Assembly (NCBI GenBank): GCA_002361095.1
Contig: DERU01000001.1
Span: 1 to 13,693, forward strand
Direction: 5' to 3'
Source of the DNA: Lachnospiraceae bacterium UBA3332
Lineage (GTDB): Bacteria; Bacillota; Clostridia; Lachnospirales; Lachnospiraceae
Length of the DNA: 13,693 nt
Under the pieces are notes generated by a model that was not told the origin of the DNA, did no database searches, and worked only from the letters and a program-made list of their open reading frames with translations. Position 1 is the first letter of the stretch. Each line of letters begins with the position of its first letter. Positions 7,388-13,104 of the stretch are shown here, piece after piece. The position numbers were made by a program, and so were the translations under genes.

Positions 7388-8194
7388 ATGAGTGAAGTAA
7401 TTGTCGTTACCTCAGGAAAAGGCGGTGTGGGAAAGACGACCACTACCGCAAACGTTGGGACAGGTCTGGCGGCAGCCGGCAAAAAGGTAGTATTAATCGA
7501 TACGGATATCGGTCTGCGCAACCTGGATGTGGTGATGGGGCTGGAAAACCGTATCGTATACAACCTGGTGGATGTGGTGGAGGGAAGCTGCCGGGTCAAG
7601 CAGGCGCTGATTCGGGACAAGCGTTATGCCGGTCTGTATCTGCTCCCTTCCGCCCAGACCCGGGACAAGACTGCGGTGAACGAAAGCCAGATGAAGAAGC
7701 TGATTGACCATTTGCGTGACCAGTTCGATTACATCCTTTTGGACTGCCCTGCGGGGATTGAACAGGGATTTAAAAATGCGATTGCCGGGGCGGACCGCGC
7801 GCTGGTGGTGACCACGCCGGAAGTATCCGCCATCCGGGACGCGGACCGGATTATCGGCCTTTTGGAGGCCAACGCCTTTGAAAAAATCGATCTGGTGATT
7901 AACCGGATGCGGTATGACATGGTCAAGCGGGGGGACATGATGACGGTGGAGGATGTGGTGGATATTCTTTCCGTCGGGCTGATCGGTGTGGTTCCGGATG
8001 ACGAGAATGTGGTCATTGCAACCAATCAGGGGGAGCCCCTTGTGGGCAACCATACGCTGGCGGGGCGTGCCTACAAAAATATCTGCATGCGGATTTTGGG
8101 GCAGGACATTCCCTACCTGGATTTGGATCAGTCCATCTCCTTCTGGACAAGGGTAACCGGTATTTTCCATAAAAGTCAGGAGGGAAGAGTATGA
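7388..8194 (+). CDS. minD: Septum site-determining ATPase MinD
   Basis: This 268-residue ParA/MinD-type ATPase recruits MinC to the membrane and is released by MinE. The deviant Walker A with signature lysine is present (K11-GGVGK16-TT), the switch I region is DTDIGLRNLD (38-47), and Walker B is YILLDCPAG (115-123). The C-terminal membrane-targeting helix is visible as an amphipathic stretch with FWTRVTGIFHK (252-262), although followed by a slightly longer polar tail than usual. CGGAGG sits just upstream of ATG 7388. The stop overlaps the minE start as GTATGA, giving coupled synthesis of the two oscillating partners. No residue change at the ATPase site was noticed. Confidence 0.97.
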   Translation: MSEVIVVTSGKGGVGKTTTTANVGTGLAAAGKKVVLIDTDIGLRNLDVVMGLENRIVYNLVDVVEGSCRVKQALIRDKRYAGLYLLPSAQTRDKTAVNESQMKKLIDHLRDQFDYILLDCPAGIEQGFKNAIAGADRALVVTTPEVSAIRDADRIIGLLEANAFEKIDLVINRMRYDMVKRGDMMTVEDVVDILSVGLIGVVPDDENVVIATNQGEPLVGNHTLAGRAYKNICMRILGQDIPYLDLDQSISFWTRVTGIFHKSQEGRV

Positions 8195-8463
8195 GGCTGC
8201 CGAATTTTTTGAAACGAAAATCATCCCGCGAAGTGGCGAAAGACAGGCTGAAAATTCTTTTGATCTCGGATCGTGTCAACTGTTCGCCGGAAGTGCTGGA
8301 TATGATCAAACAGGACATTGCAAAGGTGATTTCCCGCTATATGATGATAGATGCGGAGAACATGGAAATACAGGTCAGCAAATCCAGCAGCCGGGGCAGG
8401 GGCAACAAAAATCCTTCCCTTTATGCGAACGTTCCGATTCTTGATTTGCATAAGATCACCTGA
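8191..8463 (+). CDS. minE: Cell division topological specificity factor MinE
   Basis: This 90-residue protein starts at an ATG inside the minD stop. Its layout matches MinE: a short basic/hydrophobic N-terminal membrane-binding stretch (LPNFLKRK, 3-10), the anti-MinCD segment (AKDRLKILLISDR, 16-28) that activates the MinD ATPase, and the dimerising topological specificity domain (about 35-88, with MIKQDIAKVISRY and a strand with MEIQV). Its presence with minC and minD means a full oscillating Min system, as in many Clostridia, rather than the DivIVA/MinJ version of Bacillus. Length is normal. Confidence 0.95.
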   Translation: MRLPNFLKRKSSREVAKDRLKILLISDRVNCSPEVLDMIKQDIAKVISRYMMIDAENMEIQVSKSSSRGRGNKNPSLYANVPILDLHKIT

Positions 8464-8479
8464 TACACAGGGAGTATAT

Positions 8480-9595
8480 ATGTTTAAAAGATACAAATTG
8501 AGGAATTTTGACTTTCCGCTGGTGATTCTGGTGGTGGCGCTTAACATTATCGGGGTGCTGGCCATCGGAAGCGCCAGGGAAAGCCTGCAAAATAAACAGA
8601 TATTGGGGATGGCGGCAGGTTTGTGTATTATGATGGTGGTCGCCATGGTGAATTATTCTTTTGTCCTGAAGTTTTACTGGCTCGCCTATGCGGCGATGAT
8701 GGGTTCGCTTCTTTTGGTGAAATTTTTTGGGACAAAGGTAAACGGCGCCACAAGATGGCTGGATTTGGGCGCTTTCCGCTTCCAACCTTCGGACCTTGCA
8801 AAAATCTTGTTGATTTTATTCTATGCACAGTTTATTATGAAGTATAAGGACAAGCTCAATTCGTTTCCGGTTTTGGTGATGTCGGTGGCGCTTGTAGGTC
8901 CGCCGCTGTATCTGATCGTGAAGCAGCCGGATCTGTCCACTACCATTTTATTTGCTTTATTGTTTTGTGTCATCCTGTTTGTGGGGGGATTGAGCTGGAA
9001 GGTGATCGGAGGCGTACTGGCGGTTGCCGTTCCGTCCGTCATGGTTTTTTTGTCCATTGTCATGCAGGAAGGGCAGACGTTGATTCAGGATTATCAGCGG
9101 AACCGGATCATGGCATTTTTGGATCCTGAGAAATACGCGGATGCGGAGGCCTATCAGCAATTAAATTCCGTCATGGCAATCGGATCCGGACAGCTTTGGG
9201 GAAAGGGGTTAAACAACAATGAGATTGCCTCCGTGAAGAACGGCAATTTTCTTCCGGAGCCACAGACAGATTTTATTTTTGCGGTAATCGGGGAGGAACT
9301 GGGATTTGTGGGGGCTGCGGCGGTTATCCTGCTGCTGATCCTGATTGCCATGCGCTGTGTGGCGATCGCCAGGACGGCCAAAGATGTAAGCGGGATGATT
9401 ATCGCTTCCGGGGTAGGGACGCTGATCGGCTTTCAGGGATTTATGAACATTGCCGTGGCGACGATGCTGATGCCCAATACCGGGCTTACGCTTCCGTTTG
9501 TCAGTTACGGCCTAAGTTCGCTTTGGAGCATGTATATCGGGATTGGGTTCGTACTCAATGTCAGGCTGCAGAGAAAAAGTCTGTATAACTTATAG
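8480..9595 (+). CDS. rodA: Rod-type SEDS peptidoglycan glycosyltransferase RodA
   Basis: This is a 371-residue multi-pass membrane protein of the SEDS family, which polymerises lipid II into glycan strands with PBP2 as its cross-linking partner. Family blocks are NGATRWLDLGAFRFQPSDLAK (from residue 88), VKQPDLST (147-154), QLNSVMAIGSGQLWGKG (from 227) and PEPQTDFIFAVIGEELG. The aspartate in that last block (D264) corresponds to the catalytic Asp of RodA. The C-terminal signature is LPFVSYGLSS. Two usual motifs are altered: QPSE is QPSD (D105), and SYGGSS is SYGLSS. The start ATG 8480 has CAGGGAG at a good distance; the longer open frame reaching back to 8351 runs through minE and is rejected. 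The gene is separated from mrdA by minCDE. Confidence 0.95.
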   Translation: MFKRYKLRNFDFPLVILVVALNIIGVLAIGSARESLQNKQILGMAAGLCIMMVVAMVNYSFVLKFYWLAYAAMMGSLLLVKFFGTKVNGATRWLDLGAFRFQPSDLAKILLILFYAQFIMKYKDKLNSFPVLVMSVALVGPPLYLIVKQPDLSTTILFALLFCVILFVGGLSWKVIGGVLAVAVPSVMVFLSIVMQEGQTLIQDYQRNRIMAFLDPEKYADAEAYQQLNSVMAIGSGQLWGKGLNNNEIASVKNGNFLPEPQTDFIFAVIGEELGFVGAAAVILLLILIAMRCVAIARTAKDVSGMIIASGVGTLIGFQGFMNIAVATMLMPNTGLTLPFVSYGLSSLWSMYIGIGFVLNVRLQRKSLYNL

Positions 9596-9608
9596 GGGAG
9601 AAGGTATT

Positions 9609-10004
9609 ATGAACATTGCACTGATTGCGCATGACGCAAAGAAAAAGCTGATGCAAAATTTTTGCATCGCGTATCGGGGGATTTTGAGTAAGAATACGCT
9701 TTATGCGACGGGAACGACGGGAAGGCTTATTGAGGAAGTGACCAATTTAAACATTCATAAGTTTTTGGCCGGTCATTTGGGGGGGGAGCAGCAGATCTGT
9801 GCACAGATTGAGCATAACCAGATTGATCTGGTGATTTTTTTAAGGGATCCGCTTACATCGAAATCCCATGAGCCGAATGTCAATAACGTGGTACGCCTGT
9901 GCGATATGCATAATATTCCGTTGGCTACCAACCTGGCTACGGCGGAACTGTTGATTAAGTCCTTGGACAGAGGAGATTTAGAGTGGCGTGAAATGTATAA
10001 ATAA
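9609..10004 (+). CDS. mgsA: Methylglyoxal synthase family protein with altered catalytic positions
   Basis: The 131-residue protein starts at ATG 9609 after AGAAGG. It matches MgsA along its whole length: IALIAHD (3-9), LYATGTTGRLIEE (31-43), GHLGGEQQ (55-62), DLVIFLRDPL (73-82), SHEPNV (86-91) and NIPLATNLATAELL (102-115). MgsA converts dihydroxyacetone phosphate to methylglyoxal and phosphate, a bypass of lower glycolysis. Compared by eye with E. coli MgsA, the catalytic-base position Asp71 (GGDQQ) is Glu60 and Asp101 (HDPDV) is Asn90; His98 and Asp91 equivalents are kept as H87 and D80. The phosphate-binding TGTTG is intact. It may be an active variant or a protein that has changed role. 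The following carboxypeptidase gene overlaps its end by 17 bases. Confidence 0.88.
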   Translation: MNIALIAHDAKKKLMQNFCIAYRGILSKNTLYATGTTGRLIEEVTNLNIHKFLAGHLGGEQQICAQIEHNQIDLVIFLRDPLTSKSHEPNVNNVVRLCDMHNIPLATNLATAELLIKSLDRGDLEWREMYK

Positions 10005-10974
10005 ATGGATGGCGGCGTTTTTTTTGGTTCTGCCCCTTTTTGCGTTGTGTGGCTGTGGGGAGAAAGAGATCGCTTTTGCCTATAACCCGGATTATGAAGT
10101 TTCCAGTTTCCGTGTGGTGACGCAGCAGAGTGTTTCCGCTGCGGCGGATCCTTTTGCGTCCTCCTTATGTGTGACGGACGGAAATGTCAATGCGGAAGAT
10201 ACGGACTTGGATATGTCGCAGGCTGTTGCGGCAGGGCTTTTTGATTTGAACCGGCATGAAGTGCTGTATGGCAAAAATTTGCACGAAAGGCTGGATCCGG
10301 CCAGTCTGACCAAGCTGATGACGGCTGTGGTGGCCTTAAAATACGGGAATCCGGATGACCGCATTACGGCGGGGCCCAATGTGGTGATTACGGAGAGCGG
10401 CGCGACTTTATGCGGTCTTGCGCCGGGGGATTCCCTGACCCTCAACCAGGCGCTCCATGCCCTTTTGCTTCGGTCTGCCAACGACGCTGCGGTGGCGATT
10501 GCGGAGCATATTTCCGGAAGCGTGGAAGCGTTCGCGGAACTGATGAATGCGGAAGCGCGCGCGATTGGCGCGACCAACAGCCATTTTGTCAATCCGCACG
10601 GCCTGACTGCGGAGGATCACTATGTGACGGCATACGATATGTATCTGATTCTGAACGAGGCAACCAAGTATGAACTGGTTAATGAGATTATCAGCATGAC
10701 CAATTATGACAGCGTCTATACGGATAGCAGCGGCAATTCCAAGAAGCTGGAGTTAAAGAATACAAACTGGTACTTGAGCGGCAATGCGCAGGCGCCGGAG
10801 CAGGTCAATGTGGTAGGCGGCAAGACGGGGACGACCAACGCGGCTAAAAACTGTCTGGTTTTACTTGCGAGGGACGCCGCCAGTAATCCCTATATTGCGG
10901 TGATTTTAAAATCCGAGGAACGTCAGCTGATGTATACGCAGATGACGCAGCTTCTTGGAAAAATAGTAGGTTGA
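9988..10974 (+). CDS. Probable lipoprotein D-alanyl-D-alanine carboxypeptidase (peptidase S11)
   Basis: This 328-residue low-molecular-weight PBP trims the terminal D-Ala of peptidoglycan stem peptides. The three active-site motifs are intact: S106-L-T-K109, S163-A-N165 and K279-T-G281. At the N-terminus, two lysines, a hydrophobic core (about 9-20) and L20-C21-G22-C23 form a lipoprotein signal. The protein therefore appears tethered by a lipid at Cys23, with a linker up to about residue 75 before the catalytic domain. It ends shortly after that domain, so the C-terminal beta domain and amphipathic anchor of DacA/PBP5 types are absent; the lipid would replace that anchor. The start GTG 9988 lies inside mgsA with AGGAG 13 bases upstream. 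An ATG at 10009 is possible but would remove both lysines of the signal peptide. It is the last gene of the long cluster. Confidence 0.9.
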   Translation: MKCINKWMAAFFLVLPLFALCGCGEKEIAFAYNPDYEVSSFRVVTQQSVSAAADPFASSLCVTDGNVNAEDTDLDMSQAVAAGLFDLNRHEVLYGKNLHERLDPASLTKLMTAVVALKYGNPDDRITAGPNVVITESGATLCGLAPGDSLTLNQALHALLLRSANDAAVAIAEHISGSVEAFAELMNAEARAIGATNSHFVNPHGLTAEDHYVTAYDMYLILNEATKYELVNEIISMTNYDSVYTDSSGNSKKLELKNTNWYLSGNAQAPEQVNVVGGKTGTTNAAKNCLVLLARDAASNPYIAVILKSEERQLMYTQMTQLLGKIVG

Positions 10975-10985
10975 CAAAATAAAGG

Positions 10986-11014
10986 TTGTCTTTTTGGGAC
11001 AATTCAACTATAAT
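10986..11014 (+). promoter_or_regulatory. Sigma-A-type promoter for the P-loop gene
   Basis: TTGTCT (10986-10991, four of six) and a perfect TATAAT (11009-11014) are separated by exactly 17 bp. The predicted transcription start is about 11020-11022. The -35 box lies in a small dyad, TTGTC (10986-10990) and GACAA (10998-11002), with a further GACAA at 10973-10977; this could be an operator but may be chance. It lies just after the carboxypeptidase stop, so it marks a new transcription unit. Confidence 0.75.
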
Positions 11015-11015
11015 A

Positions 11016-11061
11016 GATGTATCGTTACAGTCCGGCCAGGACTGGGCTGTAACGATACATC
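11016..11061 (+). repeat. Long inverted repeat / 5' UTR hairpin at the predicted transcription start
   Basis: A perfect 15-bp inverted repeat has arms at 11016-11030 (GATGTATCGTTACAG) and 11047-11061 (CTGTAACGATACATC). In RNA the stem extends by one G-U and two C-G pairs to 18 bp (11016-11033 with 11044-11061), leaving a 10-base loop. An inner alternative pairs CAGTCC (11028-11033) with GGACTG (11039-11044). No T-run follows, so it is not a terminator. It begins within a few bases of the predicted +1 and ends 20 bases before the ribosome site. It could be a repressor operator in DNA or a 5' stabilising structure or regulatory RNA element; the sequence cannot decide. Confidence 0.85.
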
Positions 11062-11094
11062 ATATGATGAAAGCATACTTTAGGAGGGATTACC

Positions 11095-11514
11095 ATGGTT
11101 CAATTAATTGTAGGCGAGAAGGGGAAAGGCAAGACCAAACACTTATTGGATAAAGTAAATTCCGAGATCAAGAAGGTCAATGGAAGCATTGTCTATCTGG
11201 ATAAGAGTACCAAACATATGTATGAACTTAATAATAAAGTGCGGCTGATTGTGGCGCCGGATTACATGATCGACAATAGCGAAGCATTTTTGGGATTTGT
11301 GGGCGGTATAATTTCCCAGGACCATGATTTGGAGCAGATGTATTTTGACAGCTTTTTGAAGATTGCCTGTCTGGAAGGGCAGGATATCAGCCCTGTTGTC
11401 GCCAAGCTGGATAAGATGAGCGAAAAGTTTGGGGTTGATTTTGTTCTCAGCGTTTCCCGGAACGAGGGGGAACTTGCGGAGGAACTTAAAGCGAAGGTCA
11501 TTGTATCGCTTTAA
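11095..11514 (+). CDS. Small P-loop protein of unknown function
   Basis: This 139-residue protein starts at ATG 11095 with a strong AGGAGG (11082-11087) at seven bases. Near the N-terminus a Walker A motif is clear: G7-E-K-G10-K-G12-K13-T14. A possible acidic partner is the D of SIVYLDKS (31-38). A second hydrophobic strand, VDFVLSVSR, near the C-terminus lacks the usual final Asp/Glu, so no standard Walker B is certain. The protein has no membrane segment or signal peptide and is far shorter than most P-loop ATPases. I do not recognise a named family, although similar short ATP-binding proteins are annotated in clostridial genomes. It has its own promoter and long leader hairpin, and is followed by a terminator, so it appears to be a single-gene unit. 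A regulatory or nucleotide-sensing role is a guess. Confidence 0.8.
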   Translation: MVQLIVGEKGKGKTKHLLDKVNSEIKKVNGSIVYLDKSTKHMYELNNKVRLIVAPDYMIDNSEAFLGFVGGIISQDHDLEQMYFDSFLKIACLEGQDISPVVAKLDKMSEKFGVDFVLSVSRNEGELAEELKAKVIVSL

Positions 11515-11530
11515 GGATGGAATCGAAACG

Positions 11531-11549
11531 CTGCCTGTGCCGTAGGCAG
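11531..11549 (+). other. Small hairpin in the 3' UTR of the P-loop gene
   Basis: CTGCCT (11531-11536) pairs with AGGCAG (11544-11549) around a 7-base loop. A flanking ATCG (11522-11525) could pair with CGAT (11559-11562), enclosing it. There is no T-run, so it does not look like a terminator. It lies between the P-loop stop codon and the strong terminator, in a roughly 67-base stretch with no credible ORF. It matches no RNA family I can name. Confidence 0.4.
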
Positions 11550-11581
11550 GGGAAATGACGATGGATTGTGCGCCTTTAGAT

Positions 11582-11612
11582 AAGCCCCGGAAGAGCCCCG
11601 GGGCTTGTTTTT
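11582..11612 (+). terminator. Strong intrinsic terminator after the P-loop gene
   Basis: A perfect 9-bp GC-rich stem, AAGCCCCGG (11582-11590) and CCGGGGCTT (11598-11606), has a 7-base loop and is followed by GTTTTT (11607-11612). This should end the transcript started at the 11009-11014 promoter. It implies that the HlyD-like gene downstream depends on read-through or on a promoter I cannot identify in 11613-11666. Confidence 0.9.
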
Positions 11613-11666
11613 GGAAGGCGCTGTTTTGGCTGGAACCGCAGGACAATTTGCGGCGCAGCTGCTCTT

Positions 11667-11672
11667 GGAGGG
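11667..11672 (+). promoter_or_regulatory. Shine-Dalgarno site that fixes a TTG start
   Basis: GGAGGG lies six bases before TTG 11679, the first usable start of the HlyD-like frame. The next in-frame ATG would fall inside the membrane helix (residue 23), so the TTG is preferred. Confidence 0.7.
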
Positions 11673-11678
11673 TTTGGT

Positions 11679-13082
11679 TTGGCGCAGGGGAATGGGAACG
11701 GAAAGATCAGACAGTACCGCAAACCGCTGAATATCAATCTTGGCATGGTAATTTTCGGAGCTATTTTTTTGTATATCACGGTCTGTGTGGTCAGCTATTT
11801 TTTTAATTCAAAAAATATTAGGCCGTATACGGTAATGAACGGTTCCCTGTCCTCCAACAATGTGTACACGGCGATTGCGCTTCGCGAGGAGAGGCTTGTG
11901 GAAAGCGAGTATTCCGGGTATATCAATTATTACGCAAGGGAAGGGGAACGCGTCGGCAGCGGACAGCTGGTATGTACGGTGGACGAGAGCGGGCAGCTTA
12001 GGGAGATACTGAATGAGCAGGAAGCCGAGCATACTGCGCTTTCGGACGGAGACCTTAAGGAACTCAAGGGCAGCATCACGGCTTTTTGTAATGTTTTTAC
12101 GAAAGACCGTTTTGAATCCGTGTATAATTTCAAATATGAGTTGGAAGGAACCGTATTAAAACTTGCCAATATTAATGTACTGGAAAATCTGGCAGAACTG
12201 AACGATGTTTCCGCAGGCCAGCCGGTTATGCTCTGCCGGACACCGGAATCGGGGATTATCTCCTACTATTGGGACGGATATGAACAAAAAACGGCGCAGG
12301 ATATCACAAGCGAGGACTTTGTGCAGGAAAGTTATGTAAAAAATCAGCTGATCACCAACGAACTGGTGGCAAGCAAAGACCCGCTTTACAAGCTTTCCAC
12401 CGATGAAAACTGGTCTGCCGTGATTAAGGTGGACCGGGCCAAAGCCGCTGAATTGGAGGAGGCGGAATATGTCAAGGTGCGGTTCCTCAAAAACCAGTAC
12501 GAATCCTGGGGACAGGTGACGATTCTGGATAAAGGAGGTGAGGAAGTTTTTGCAAAGCTGGATTTCAATAATTCCATGGTCACTTTTGTCACGGACCGGT
12601 TTTTGGAAATTGAATTATTAACGGAACTGGAAAGCGGTTTGAAAGTGCCCAATTCCGCCATTGTCACAAAAGAGTTTTTTCTGGTTCCCAAGGAATACCT
12701 CACCAAAGGCAACGCGGGTAACAGCGGGGTTTTGGTGGAGAAGGCAGGAGAGGACAATGCGCTCACGACGGAGTTTGTGCCGGTTCAGGTTTATCAGGAG
12801 ACGGAGACGGACTATTATCTGGATAATGCCATCCTCTCTGTGGGGGATCATCTGATCATGCCGGATTCCCAGGAAAGCTATACGATATCCAGGAGTGCGA
12901 CACTGGACGGGGTGTATAACATTAATAAAGGTTATGCGGATTTCAAGGAAATACAGGTTTTGGATAAGAACGAGGAGTATGCGATCATCAAAGCCAATAC
13001 GACTTATGGCTTGAGTGCTTATGATAATATTGTTTTGAACGCACAGTCGATCAATAATTTGGACGAACTGGTTTACGATTGA
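11679..13082 (+). CDS. HlyD-like membrane-anchored adaptor protein
   Basis: The 467-residue protein has a short basic cytoplasmic start (KIRQYRK, 9-15), one membrane helix at about 20-42 and a large extracytoplasmic part. Residues about 78-102 (SGYINYYAREGERVGSGQLV) resemble the first half of the biotinyl-lipoyl-like hairpin of HlyD/RND adaptor proteins. A helical stretch around 103-135 and beta-rich segments follow, including GQPVMLCRT and VPNSAIV, patterns common in these adaptors. Such proteins usually bridge a transporter to the cell exterior, but no ABC or RND transporter gene is visible here. In this context, between a P-loop gene and yggS, a structural or envelope role is as likely as export. 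The family call is by pattern; exact function is unknown. The start is TTG. Confidence 0.75.
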   Translation: MAQGNGNGKIRQYRKPLNINLGMVIFGAIFLYITVCVVSYFFNSKNIRPYTVMNGSLSSNNVYTAIALREERLVESEYSGYINYYAREGERVGSGQLVCTVDESGQLREILNEQEAEHTALSDGDLKELKGSITAFCNVFTKDRFESVYNFKYELEGTVLKLANINVLENLAELNDVSAGQPVMLCRTPESGIISYYWDGYEQKTAQDITSEDFVQESYVKNQLITNELVASKDPLYKLSTDENWSAVIKVDRAKAAELEEAEYVKVRFLKNQYESWGQVTILDKGGEEVFAKLDFNNSMVTFVTDRFLEIELLTELESGLKVPNSAIVTKEFFLVPKEYLTKGNAGNSGVLVEKAGEDNALTTEFVPVQVYQETETDYYLDNAILSVGDHLIMPDSQESYTISRSATLDGVYNINKGYADFKEIQVLDKNEEYAIIKANTTYGLSAYDNIVLNAQSINNLDELVYD

Positions 13083-13104
13083 AAATGCGTTTGGGGGATA
13101 ATAT

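Noticed and set aside
8351..8479. Longer rodA start inside minE
   Set aside because: The 43 extra residues are minE read in another frame, and the ATG at 8480 has a good ribosome site and the normal RodA N-terminus.
10971..10976. Perfect TTGACA as -35 box of the P-loop promoter
   Set aside because: It is 32 bp from the TATAAT; TTGTCT at 10986 has the correct 17-bp spacing.
10973..10995. Terminator after the carboxypeptidase gene (GACAA/TTGTC plus TTTTT)
   Set aside because: The stem is only 5 bp and AT-rich, and the sequence overlaps the -35 region; too weak to call.
11515..11580. c-di-GMP (GEMM-I) riboswitch or signal recognition particle RNA
   Set aside because: A few bases look similar, but the conserved core elements of these RNAs are missing and the position after a gene and before a terminator does not fit a riboswitch for the downstream gene.
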